Made by a program: the position numbers and the translations under genes. DNA of 64,000 nt from CAYNVQ01 sp964400735. Its GTDB lineage: Bacteria > Acidobacteriota > Aminicenantia > Aminicenantales > Aminicenantaceae. The notes under the pieces were generated by a model. The model was not told the origin of the DNA. It saw nothing but the letters and a program-made list of their open reading frames with translations, and made no database searches. Shown piece after piece: positions 17,981 through 25,814 of the stretch. The first letter of the stretch is position 1; each line of letters opens with the position of its first letter. The stretch is taken from contig CAYNVQ010000001.1 of NCBI GenBank assembly GCA_964400735.1, forward strand, positions 930,001-994,000. Direction: 5' to 3'.

Positions 17981-19450
17981 TTATATCGGTGTTAAAGATA
18001 CTGGCTCAAGCATGGATATCTGTTGGTATTCTTCCATTAAACGGGCTATTCTTTTGATATTTATTACTAAAAAAGTCATTAACACTTGAATCTTAACTCT
18101 CTGCCTGCCTCTATAACGAGCTCGATGCATCCCATGCCATTTTTTGGCCTCTCCAAACTTACGTTCAATCATCTTTCTCAGGCTCAATGCTTCGGCTCTT
18201 CCATCTCCATCATCAATAACTTTGTGTTTATAATTATCACTTACCCATACTGCCATCCGTTTCTGATTCTTTCCCACACATCTTTTAAAATTAGGACATC
18301 TGCGGCAATCACGGGCCGAAAAGTAATAAAACAGTCCGGTTTGGTTACGAAATTTCCCGATGCTTTGTTTGCCTTTATCACAGACTACTCGATCTTTTTC
18401 TTGATCATAGGTAAATCTTGCCATCCATTTTCGTTCATGCCGAAATGGGATATATGCCTTCATCCCTTCTCGGTGTATTTTTTCACGGTTCTCCCCGCTG
18501 TCATAAAGACCGTCTGCAATTACAGCCTCAGCTTTTATCCCTTTATCGATTTCCTGTTGGAGGATGTTCCCTAAATCATGCCCTTCATTGCGGTTCCCAG
18601 AAAGCACATCACAGCTTGTGATGATCTCATTCTCATCCTCCGCAATGTGGGCTTTGTATCCGGAAAACATTCTCTTAATGCTCTTTCTTCCATGTCTGGC
18701 TTCCATATCAACAAAACTGACAACCTTCTCCCCGTCATTACTTGGACTCAAAATCCTTTCAAGAGCTTCGACTTTATTATCCACTTCCTCCCCGTATCGG
18801 CCTTTCACTTCTTTGATGAAAGTTCGACTATTTTCAACCTCTTCAAGGAGTTCTTCTTTGGTCGGTTTTTGAGATAATTTTTCTTGGCATTTATATTCCG
18901 GTTCCAGCCTTTCTGATTCTAATGGATCTCTTTGCGATATGTCTTTTAAAATGACACGCCGTCCCTGCCTCAATAAATTAACGGTATTCGGTATAGCCAC
19001 ATCGGCAACAATAGCCGTCGCATCCAAGATTTTATATCGCTCCCTCAGGAGACCATTGTTTTTGGCGTTTGCTACGATCCGGTCAAACAGCCTCGCAAAG
19101 CTTTCTTCTCCTAAACGTTTGCGAAACACAACAAGCGATGTGTCATCTGGAACTTGATCTTCTATCTTTAATCCAATAAACCAGCGATAAAGAACATTAT
19201 ATTGGCATTGTTTTGTAACTTCGACATCACTCAAGTTATAGTAGAACTCTAGAAAAAGCATTCGAAACATCACTTCTGCCGGATAGGCAGGCCGACCAAA
19301 ACCAGGACTGTAGAGATATTTTGTTTCTTCTTCAACAAAAGAAAAATCAAGGTTCTTTTTGATTTTAACAAGTATGTGGTCCTTGGGAATCAGATTAGCA
19401 TAGAGGTATTCATCAAAAAAATTTTGCTGCTTATCAGCTTTTCCTAACAT
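17981..19450 (-). CDS. IS1182 family transposase
   Basis: A 489-aa DDE transposase, full length for the family. The N-terminal DUF772-like part (GRPAYPAEVMFRMLFLEFYY) is followed by the catalytic fold, with likely Asp in KILDATAI, Asp in EAVIADGLYDS and Glu in MIERKFGEAKKW. A Cys cluster (CRRCPNFKRC) lies before the last acidic residue, as is common in IS1182. No internal stop is seen, so it may be active. It starts within the end of the preceding small ORF, with AGAGAG just upstream, suggesting translational coupling. Confidence 0.9.
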   Translation of the reverse strand: MLGKADKQQNFFDEYLYANLIPKDHILVKIKKNLDFSFVEEETKYLYSPGFGRPAYPAEVMFRMLFLEFYYNLSDVEVTKQCQYNVLYRWFIGLKIEDQVPDDTSLVVFRKRLGEESFARLFDRIVANAKNNGLLRERYKILDATAIVADVAIPNTVNLLRQGRRVILKDISQRDPLESERLEPEYKCQEKLSQKPTKEELLEEVENSRTFIKEVKGRYGEEVDNKVEALERILSPSNDGEKVVSFVDMEARHGRKSIKRMFSGYKAHIAEDENEIITSCDVLSGNRNEGHDLGNILQQEIDKGIKAEAVIADGLYDSGENREKIHREGMKAYIPFRHERKWMARFTYDQEKDRVVCDKGKQSIGKFRNQTGLFYYFSARDCRRCPNFKRCVGKNQKRMAVWVSDNYKHKVIDDGDGRAEALSLRKMIERKFGEAKKWHGMHRARYRGRQRVKIQVLMTFLVINIKRIARLMEEYQQISMLEPVSLTPI

Positions 19451-19745
19451 CTCTCTGCTCTTTAAGTCGCTTTAGGTTCTCCATAGCGATGCTGGAAAGA
19501 TAGTCTTTGACCTTTTTCATGTTCTCTATTCCTCTGGAAACCTGAGAAACGTCTTTGGAAGGAATATAGGTTGCTCGACTCTTGCCATTCTCTTTCCAGG
19601 TTAAATACCAGTAGGACCTTTCTGTGCCTTTCTCTGAACTCTTTGGGGAAGTTTTAGGAGTGACTCTACTCAGAGAGCCAGGGAGTATGCTCTCTTTTGT
19701 CTCAAGGATGTTGAAAAGATTTTTGATGTCATTTTTTGCTTTCAT
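19434..19745 (-). CDS. Small IS accessory protein, DUF6788-like
   Basis: 103 aa: LPGSLSRVTPKTSPKSSEKG, then YWYLTWKENGKSRATYIPSK and a C-terminal helical stretch. This matches the pattern of small DUF6788 proteins encoded next to transposases (LPGSLS, a YYLTW core, a TxYIP motif, then a helix), although the usual CxxxxCxC cluster is missing here. It overlaps the transposase gene by 17 bp. The role is unknown, perhaps a transposition regulator. Confidence 0.65.
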   Translation of the reverse strand: MKAKNDIKNLFNILETKESILPGSLSRVTPKTSPKSSEKGTERSYWYLTWKENGKSRATYIPSKDVSQVSRGIENMKKVKDYLSSIAMENLKRLKEQRDVRKS

Positions 19746-19816
19746 GCTCTTATTATAATGTATTATTACATTATATCAAGCGAAATCTTCGATTTCGTGA
19801 GACTTTTTCAGAGATC

Positions 19817-21165
19817 TCTGTGTGAAATAGTATTTGCATAGAAATAAAGGCTCTTTTCCTTAAAATAGGAATTGATCGAAAACCTATTTAAGAAAGGAGA
19901 AAGAGCCTTATGAAAATCAATCTTAGCGTAGCAGAGTTTTTCAGTGTATGCAAGGCGATCCAACTGCGACCGGATGGGATACTTAAAATGATACGTACTG
20001 AGATCAGAGTATCCATAGGCCGCTATCTCAGTGAGTTGATGAAGGTAGAGCTTGGAGAGTATTTGGATCGTAAGCCCTACGAACGTAAAAAAGGTGAAAG
20101 CAATCATCGAAACGGTTTCTATCATCGCAACTTGACCCTCAAGGGCATAGGACCGGTGGATCTTTCGGTGCCCCGGGATCGTATGGGAAAATTTAAAAGC
20201 CTGATCATTCCTAGGAGCAAACGGATGGAAGAAGAGCTCCGTAAGGATATCTGTTTGATGTTTCTCACAGGGATCAGCACGCGGACACTGTCTATGATCT
20301 CCTCCCAGCTTATCGGACGGAAGATCAGCCATTCCCAGGTAAGTCTTCTCAGCCGTGAGCTTATCGATGCAGTGGAATCCTGGAGAGAGAGGGATCTGTC
20401 GGAGGAGAGCATCAAATATCTGTTTATTGACGGGGTATGCTTCAAGATGCGCGTGGCTGGTAAAGTGGATAATGTGCCTGTGCTGGTGGCCATTGGAGTC
20501 AACGAGTCCGGAGAGAGGATGGTGCTGGGACTGCAATCGGGCGATAAGGAATCAGCCAGCTGTTGGCGGGAGTTTTTTAAAGATCTGAAGCGGAGAGGTC
20601 TCAATAAAAAGGATGTTCGACTGGGAATCATGGATGGTCTTCCAGGGCTGGAGAAAGTCTTCAGAGAAGAGTTCAAAAATGCAGAAATCCAGCGCTGCCA
20701 GGTCCATGTGGCGAAAAATGTGTTGGCTAAAGTCCCCATGAGACTGAAATCAGCAGTTGCCGATGATATCCATACCATCTTCTATGCCTCATCAAAGAAA
20801 GAGGCTATGAAGCTTTTTGAAGGGTTCGCTAGTCGTTGGGCTAAACAACTGCCTTCTGCCGTCAAGTGTCTCGAGCGATCCATAGAGGCCTGTTTGAAGT
20901 TTTTTCATTTCCCCAAGGATGAATGGATCAGCCTGAGAACGACCAATATCATCGAGCGGTTGAATAAAGAGTTTAAACGCAGGACCAAACCTATGGAGAT
21001 TGTAGCTGGTGAAAGGGCTTGCTATACCCTTCTTGCGTTTATCTCTTTGAAGATGGAGGTGCATTGGAGAAACTTCCTATTAGGGAAAAGTGCCAGTAAT
21101 TTGCCAGTCCTGCAGACTCTGGCAGAATCCAATTTCACACAATCATGTTGACAGTACCATGCTGA
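19817..21165 (+). mobile_element. IS256-type insertion sequence (ends approximate)
   Basis: TGTGTGAAAT at 19819-19828 is repeated inverted as ATTTCACACA at 21132-21141, the inner part of an IS256-like terminal repeat. The outer parts match poorly, and the left end sits directly against the IS1182 right repeat, so one or both ends may have been altered by the neighbouring insertion. Confidence 0.65.
19910..21151 (+). CDS. IS256 family (Mutator-type) transposase
   Basis: A 413-aa transposase of normal family length. Catalytic Asp in LFIDGVCFKM, Asp in LGIMDGLPGLEKVF and Glu in TTNIIERLNKEFKRRT form the DDE triad. RCQVHVAKNVLAKVP is the usual family signature between the last two. The frame is intact. 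AGGAGA lies just upstream of the ATG. The last codons overlap the right terminal repeat. Confidence 0.93.
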   Translation: MKINLSVAEFFSVCKAIQLRPDGILKMIRTEIRVSIGRYLSELMKVELGEYLDRKPYERKKGESNHRNGFYHRNLTLKGIGPVDLSVPRDRMGKFKSLIIPRSKRMEEELRKDICLMFLTGISTRTLSMISSQLIGRKISHSQVSLLSRELIDAVESWRERDLSEESIKYLFIDGVCFKMRVAGKVDNVPVLVAIGVNESGERMVLGLQSGDKESASCWREFFKDLKRRGLNKKDVRLGIMDGLPGLEKVFREEFKNAEIQRCQVHVAKNVLAKVPMRLKSAVADDIHTIFYASSKKEAMKLFEGFASRWAKQLPSAVKCLERSIEACLKFFHFPKDEWISLRTTNIIERLNKEFKRRTKPMEIVAGERACYTLLAFISLKMEVHWRNFLLGKSASNLPVLQTLAESNFTQSC

Positions 21166-21206
21166 CTATTACTTTAGAATCAAGGAGTTAGGAAAATCGC
21201 TAAAAT

Positions 21207-21322
21207 CGGATCCGGAGTCCGTCGCTCTATCCACTGAGCTACAGGCGCACCTTATTTGGAATAAATGGGTTACATAAAATAATATCTGCGCATCTATTCA
21301 ATAAGTGACCAAATTGTGCCCA
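21207..21322. repeat. Right copy of the 116-bp direct repeat (island boundary)
   Basis: Identical to 4083-4198. It contains only the 5' half of tRNA-Arg (from the anticodon stem) plus its upstream flank; no 3' half follows, so no tRNA can form. It lies ~40 bp past the IS256-type end. Confidence 0.85.
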
Positions 21323-21445
21323 TAAATATTATTCTTCTTTTAAATAAATTGCAATGTCTTCCTGGGAATATCTTCATGTCAAATATATTCTCATAAGGCC
21401 CATAAATATCAATTTATTACATGATAGAAAGTTGTGCTAATTCTA

Positions 21446-21475
21446 TTGACAAATTTACACCTTTATGTGTAATAT
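21446..21475 (+). promoter_or_regulatory. hicAB promoter with operator in the spacer
   Basis: TTGACA (21446-21451), 18-bp spacer, TAATAT (21470-21475). The dyad TTACAC (21455-21460) / GTGTAA (21467-21472) sits inside the spacer and touches the -10. The expected start is at about 21482, the GTG of hicA itself, so the transcript may be leaderless. HicB antitoxins are known to repress their own promoter through such dyads. Confidence 0.6.
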
Positions 21476-21481
21476 ATTTTC

Positions 21482-21658
21482 GTGAAGCGGGAAGAACTCG
21501 AAAAGAAATTGTAGAAGTTGGGTTGGAAGTTGGATCGGCATGGACGAAAACACGACGTTTGGACAAACAGTGAGTATGAAATAGCCATGCCCCGACATAA
21601 TGAGATCTATGAGTATACTGCTAAGGCTATTCTCAAAGAAGCAAAAGGAGGCAATTGA
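21482..21658 (+). pseudogene. hicA: HicA-type toxin gene with in-frame amber stop at codon 11
   Basis: From GTG at 21482 the frame reads VKREELEKKL, TAG (21512-21514), then KLGWKLDRHGRKHDVWTNSE and on to a TGA at 21656. This is a near full-length HicA (58 codons) with the double-stranded-RNA-binding-like fold and the expected His (in GRKHDVW). The stop removes only the first helix; a TTG at codon 13 could restart translation. Either the toxin is inactivated or a shorter form is made. It overlaps the antitoxin start by 1 nt (TGATG). Confidence 0.75.
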
Positions 21659-22077
21659 TGCGCTTATCAGGCCGTGTGTTTAAAGACGGTAAGTTTTGGA
21701 TTATCGAAGTTCCGATTCTTGGCGTAGTGACACAGGGGTATACGAGGAAAGAGGCTTACGAAATGATTGCTGATGCCATCGAATCCCTTGTGAATAAAAA
21801 GGGATTTAAAGTTGAGGTCTTTCCTGGAAAGGGTGAGTATTTTGAAATAGGCTCAACTGACCTGTCAACCTTGACTGCATTTTTACTCCGTCGGCAGAGA
21901 ATGAAGCAAGGTCTTACTCTAATGGAAGTTGCCAAACGATTGGGTGCGAAGTCGCATAACACATATGCTCGGTATGAACAGGGCAAGTCAGTTCCTACGA
22001 TTGAAAAATTCAGTAAACTCCTTTCAGCGTTATCACCAGATAATGATTTCGTTTTAATAGAAAGTCAAAGCAACTGA
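21658..22077 (+). CDS. hicB: HicB-type antitoxin with C-terminal HTH
   Basis: 139 aa. The N-terminal ~60 residues form the HicB partial RNase H-like fold (FWIIEVPILGVVTQGYTRKE and following). Residues ~80-130 form an XRE-type helix-turn-helix (MKQGLTLMEVAKRLG, then SHNTYARYEQGKSVPTIEKF). It neutralises HicA and probably represses the operon through the dyad at 21455-21472. ATG at 21658 overlaps the hicA stop, the usual coupling; a TTG one codon earlier is less likely. It is intact although its toxin is broken. Confidence 0.88.
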   Translation: MRLSGRVFKDGKFWIIEVPILGVVTQGYTRKEAYEMIADAIESLVNKKGFKVEVFPGKGEYFEIGSTDLSTLTAFLLRRQRMKQGLTLMEVAKRLGAKSHNTYARYEQGKSVPTIEKFSKLLSALSPDNDFVLIESQSN

Positions 22078-22095
22078 CAACAAATGCTTTTCTTT

Positions 22096-22209
22096 CAGTC
22101 ACATTCCAGTCACAGGTTTTCCTTTTCAGAGAACAGTTTATATTTAAGTGCCTTAACATAAAAGAATTAACATGCACGAGTTAGTATTAGAACGACGGAT
22201 TCCAAATCC
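22096..22209. repeat. Diverged dispersed unit, copy 2
   Basis: GTCACA boxes at 22098 and 22109 (11-bp period), related AT-rich sequence, and the tRNA-like 16-mer at 22194-22209, in the same order as at 8476-8589. A gene-tail fragment follows in both places. Confidence 0.55.
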
Positions 22210-22231
22210 GATGGCTTGAATGATTATCTAT

Positions 22232-22414
22232 TCAGTTCTTCAACCCTGTTAGCCTCTCCTTGGCACCTTCCACCTCATCAATCCCAGGGTCAGCGTCCTT
22301 CCAGAGGTCGAGGAATTTGCTGTAAATCTCACGGACCATACCCTTTTTCCCCTGCTGCTCGCAGATCTTTCCGAGCATGTAGAAGCTTCGGGCGCAGATA
22401 TCGTCTAAGAACAT
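22232..22414 (-). pseudogene. C-terminal fragment of a TPR/kinase-type protein
   Basis: Sixty codons encode a TPR-like helix pair (CARSFYMLGKICEQQGKKGM) and the tail KFLDLWKDADPGIDEVEGAK followed by ERLTGLKN. It matches the end of large TPR-bearing kinases of this lineage and the remnants at 1236 and 8610. Nothing upstream on the minus strand continues it; a different gene remnant lies there. It is a 3' fragment with no start of its own. Confidence 0.65.
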
Positions 22415-22457
22415 CCCTCCGCCTCCATCCTTTTGATCTTTAATTTTTACTGTACGA

Positions 22458-22766
22458 TCATCCGGTCCATATATATCGATGGTTGCAGTATTCGTGCCCC
22501 TGCATCAGGGTTTTATCCCAGACCATTTTGATTTTCGGATTGAAGCCCTCTGCCCACGCATAGTCTCCAAAACAAACGTAGGCATAGCCAATGTCTGTGG
22601 CATCTGCCTGACGGAACACCCAAGAAGATAAACATTCCTTCACTTTCAATTCGAACACGGTATCCGTATCCACGACGACTTCGTGCGTAAGCTGTGTTCG
22701 ATACCTTGGAGATCGGAATGTGTTGACATACGTTTTAAAGCTATTGTCCGGGGAGTTGTTGGCATG
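22458..22766 (-). pseudogene. 5'-truncated gene resembling L-2-amino-thiazoline-4-carboxylate hydrolase family
   Basis: An open frame of about 100 codons, bounded upstream by TGA, ends with YAYVCFGDYAWAEGFNPKIK, an (x)DKTLMQG segment and CNHRYIW. The GFNPK, TKTL-like and C-x-H/F-x-W pattern is that of the C-terminal half of the ATC hydrolase-like family. The N-terminal half is missing. The family match is from memory of the motif pattern and is moderate. Confidence 0.45.
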
Positions 22767-22773
22767 TCATTCA

Positions 22774-22810
22774 TACCTGTTTTTTTAAAAAAAGTGAAAC
22801 CAAACAGGTA
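22774..22810. promoter_or_regulatory. Perfect 9-bp inverted repeat, probable PadR operator
   Basis: TACCTGTTT (22774-22782) and AAACAGGTA (22802-22810), separated by 19 bp of A/T-rich DNA, lie about 85 bp before the PadR gene. PadR-family regulators commonly bind dyads in front of their own genes; the link here is by position. Confidence 0.5.
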
Positions 22811-22893
22811 AATTTACGTATAAATTTATGAAGTTTATTCTCAAATGAGAAAAAATACCACATTAAGGTTTTAAAAATGGATATGAGGATGAA

Positions 22894-23232
22894 ATGAAGA
22901 TATTATCCAAACCCGAAGAGCTGATTCTCCTGGCTGTGTTCAGTTTAGAGGACAATGCCTATGGGGTCACCATCAGAAAACATATCATCGAGAAAACCGG
23001 TGTGGACTGGACCATCGGCGCCGTCTACGTCCCCTTGAACCGTCTGGCCAGAGATGGATATCTGAAGACGACAATCGGAGAGCCTACACCCGAGAGAGGG
23101 GGAAAACGGAAGAAATTCTACAGCCTGACCTATAGAGGCATGAAAGCCCTTGCCTATACGAAACGGATCAACGATTCCATGTGGTCGCGCCTGTCTTCCG
23201 CGGACCTGGCCGCGCTGCCGGACAAAGAATAA
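22894..23232 (+). CDS. PadR family transcriptional regulator
   Basis: 112 aa, a short (subfamily 2-like) PadR protein: winged helix covering most of the chain (EELILLAVFSLEDNAYGVTI, then WTIGAVYVPLNRLARDGYLK and a GGKRKKFYSLT wing), with a short C-terminal helix. It probably represses itself and the permease gene 13 nt downstream. GAGGA precedes the ATG by 4-5 nt. PadR genes directly followed by permease-prefix MacB/FtsX permeases are a familiar pair in Acidobacteriota-type genomes. The ligand is unknown. Confidence 0.9.
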   Translation: MKILSKPEELILLAVFSLEDNAYGVTIRKHIIEKTGVDWTIGAVYVPLNRLARDGYLKTTIGEPTPERGGKRKKFYSLTYRGMKALAYTKRINDSMWSRLSSADLAALPDKE

Positions 23233-23245
23233 ACGGATAAAAAAT

Positions 23246-25780
23246 ATGATGAAAAAGCCGCCAAGATTCACCGAATGGATCCTGTATCGCCTCCTTGAAA
23301 AAGAAGAACGGGAATTCATCATCGGGGACTTGAGAGAAATATACGGACAAGTGTATTCCTCATCCGGCAGTTTTAAGGCAAAAATCTGGTATGGTGGACA
23401 GATCATGCGCTCTATCCATCCCTTTCTGTTCAATTTCATCAACTGGAGGGTTTGTATGTTTACTAACTATCTAAAGCTGGCGATAAGGCATATGAAAAGG
23501 CACTGGGGCTATTCTTTGATAAACATCCTGGGTTTATCTATCGGTATGGCCTGCTGTATCTTGATTTTTCTCTGGGTGCGACATGAGCTTAGCTACGACA
23601 AATTTCACGAGAAGGCCGATGTTCTTTACCTCATAACCGTATCCAGCGACCGCGGAACCTGGATGTCCAGCCCATGGGCCCTTGTTCCCACTCTGAAAAA
23701 TGACTTTCCAGAGATTTCGAAGGGAAGCTGGTATGGAGTGATTTCTCTCCTGACCAGATTTGAAGACAAGAGTTTTTTTGAAGAAGCGGCTTTGGTCGGA
23801 GACGAATTTTTGGATATGTTCACCTTCCCATTTGTCAAGGGCAATCGAGAATACGCCTTCAAAGATCTCAACTCCGTGGTTCTGACCGAGCGAGCGGCTG
23901 CCAAATATTTTGGGAACGAGGACCCGATTGGAAAAGTTATCCAATTCGAGAACCAGGTCGATCTAGCAGTTACCGGTGTAATCGAGGATGTCCCCAGCAA
24001 CTGCCATATGAAATTCGATCTCATAGTGCCAGCCATCCGATTTGTCGGAGAGCCCAGGACGCGAACCTGGTCTAGCGATGTTTCCTCTTATGTGTTGCTG
24101 TCGAGCCAGGCAGACCCGGTCGAGGTCGAAAACAAAATCTCCGAGACTATCATCAAATACGACAAGAGAACCAACAATAAAAGGTACGTCGGCCTTTTTC
24201 CAGTTAAAAAAATTCATCTTTATTCCTTTTACGGCACAGATCCCATCGTGTATGTCTATGTTTTTTCCGCGATCGCCGTGATCGTTCTGCTCATCGCCTG
24301 CATCAACTTCATGAATTTGACGACGGCCCGCTCCTCCATCAGGGTCAATGAGATCGGAATCCGGAAAGTGTGCGGAGGGGATCGCAAGGATCTGATCAAA
24401 CAGTTCTTGGGGGAATCCATGGGGCTGGCCTTAATGGCTTTGATCGGAGCTGTTGTCCTGGTCTACTTCCTCCTTCCAGGATTCAATTCACTGGCCGCTA
24501 AACAGCTTGAGTTCAACCTCCTCAACGACGGAGTGATTCTTGCAGGATTGGTGCTTCTTGCCGTATTCGTCGGGCTGGCCGCGGGCAGCTACCCCGCTCT
24601 CTATTTTTCGTCTTTCCAACCGGCTAGAGTGCTGAAGAACACCTTGCGGACGGGATCGAGCAGAAACGGCCTTCGAAAAACATTGATCGTTACCCAATTC
24701 ACCGCATCCATCCTGCTCATCATCGCCACCACGACTATCTACAAGCAGATCCAGTATATTCGCAGCAAGGATCTCGGTTTCAATAAAGACCAGATCCTGG
24801 TGGTCCGAGCACGGCAACAGCTGCGGGCAAATTACACCATTATCAAAGAAAGACTCCTTGCAAATCCTGACGTTCTGCATGTGAGCGCGGCATCGAGTAT
24901 TCCTTTGAGTATCGGCAATAACAATCCGGTATACTGGGAGGGCAGAGGTCCTGACAGCTATGTAAGTATGAATTTCGTGTGTGTCGATTATGATTACTTC
25001 GAGACCTTTGATATGGAAATGCTTTACGGACGAAGCTTCTCGCGCGAATATCCGACGGACCAGCAAAATTACATCATCAATGAAGCGGCACTAAAGCTTA
25101 CCGGATACAAAGATCCGATAGGAAAGATGTTCTCCATGTGGAAAAACGAGGGAACGATAGTGGGAGTAGTGAAAGATTTTCATGGGACATCGCTCCATAA
25201 TGACATCCGGCCTATTGTTTTCCTCATGTACCAAAACCTCCCGTACAGCAACTGGTTCATCAAGATTCGCGGATCCAGGATAACGGAATCCATAGATTTT
25301 GTTAAAAAGACCATAGCCTCTATCGTTCCGGGTTATCCTGTGGAGCCGGAGTTTCTGGATGAGCAGTTCCAACGTCAATACATTAACGAGGACCGTTTGG
25401 GAAAAATTCTGGTGTGCTTTACTGGGCTTGCCATTTTTATTTCCTGCCTGGGTTTGTTCGGTCTGGCGGCATTCATGGCGGCTCGGCGGTCAAAGGAAAT
25501 CGCTATAAGAAAAGTGCTCGGTGCATCGGGCTGGAGTGTCATAAGGATCTTGAGCAGAGAGTATATCGTCCTGATTGCCCTGGCCAACATAATCGCCTGG
25601 CCGCTGGGATTTTTCGCCATGAGCCGGTGGATGAGAAACTTTTCTTACCACACGGGTATGGGCTTTGGAGTATTCATTGCAGCCGGGACGGTCGCCCTTG
25701 TTATCGCTCTGTTGACCGTCAGCTACCAGACTTTACGGGCTGCGGCGGCTAATCCGGCTGACCGTCTGAGGAATGAATAG
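23246..25780 (+). CDS. ABC transporter permease, MacB/FtsX type, with permease-prefix domain
   Basis: 844 aa. Residues 1-75 are the soluble prefix domain seen in PadR-linked permeases (FTEWILYRLLEKEEREFIIG, DL, ending QI). Then come a membrane helix, a MacB-like periplasmic domain (~115-320), a three-helix FtsX block (~330-480, with NEIGIRKVCGG), a second periplasmic domain (~510-710) and a second FtsX block with SKEIAIRKVLGAS. Such proteins work with a separate ATPase in export or mechanotransmission; none is adjacent. ATG at 23246 (or 23249) is chosen because it follows the padR stop closely; the upstream extension would overlap padR. Confidence 0.92.
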   Translation: MMKKPPRFTEWILYRLLEKEEREFIIGDLREIYGQVYSSSGSFKAKIWYGGQIMRSIHPFLFNFINWRVCMFTNYLKLAIRHMKRHWGYSLINILGLSIGMACCILIFLWVRHELSYDKFHEKADVLYLITVSSDRGTWMSSPWALVPTLKNDFPEISKGSWYGVISLLTRFEDKSFFEEAALVGDEFLDMFTFPFVKGNREYAFKDLNSVVLTERAAAKYFGNEDPIGKVIQFENQVDLAVTGVIEDVPSNCHMKFDLIVPAIRFVGEPRTRTWSSDVSSYVLLSSQADPVEVENKISETIIKYDKRTNNKRYVGLFPVKKIHLYSFYGTDPIVYVYVFSAIAVIVLLIACINFMNLTTARSSIRVNEIGIRKVCGGDRKDLIKQFLGESMGLALMALIGAVVLVYFLLPGFNSLAAKQLEFNLLNDGVILAGLVLLAVFVGLAAGSYPALYFSSFQPARVLKNTLRTGSSRNGLRKTLIVTQFTASILLIIATTTIYKQIQYIRSKDLGFNKDQILVVRARQQLRANYTIIKERLLANPDVLHVSAASSIPLSIGNNNPVYWEGRGPDSYVSMNFVCVDYDYFETFDMEMLYGRSFSREYPTDQQNYIINEAALKLTGYKDPIGKMFSMWKNEGTIVGVVKDFHGTSLHNDIRPIVFLMYQNLPYSNWFIKIRGSRITESIDFVKKTIASIVPGYPVEPEFLDEQFQRQYINEDRLGKILVCFTGLAIFISCLGLFGLAAFMAARRSKEIAIRKVLGASGWSVIRILSREYIVLIALANIIAWPLGFFAMSRWMRNFSYHTGMGFGVFIAAGTVALVIALLTVSYQTLRAAAANPADRLRNE

Positions 25781-25814
25781 TTCGAAGAACACAAGTCTTG
25801 CTCTGCCCTTCAAT

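Larger units (their letters stand above)
17862..19816 (-). mobile_element. IS1182-type insertion sequence with accessory ORF
   Basis: Ends are marked by imperfect inverted repeats: GGTCTCTGAAAAAGTC at 17862-17877, and the complement of GATCTCTGAAAAAGTC at 19801-19816 (15 of 16 match). It carries a transposase and a small upstream ORF overlapping it by 17 bp. The right end has a 7-bp hairpin (19781-19797) and a TAATGT/ACATTA dyad (19756-19773) just before the small ORF. No target duplication could be confirmed because an IS256-type element lies directly at the right end. Confidence 0.75.

Noticed and set aside
19808..20536. 242-aa minus-strand frame within the IS256-type element
   Set aside because: Antisense shadow of the transposase.
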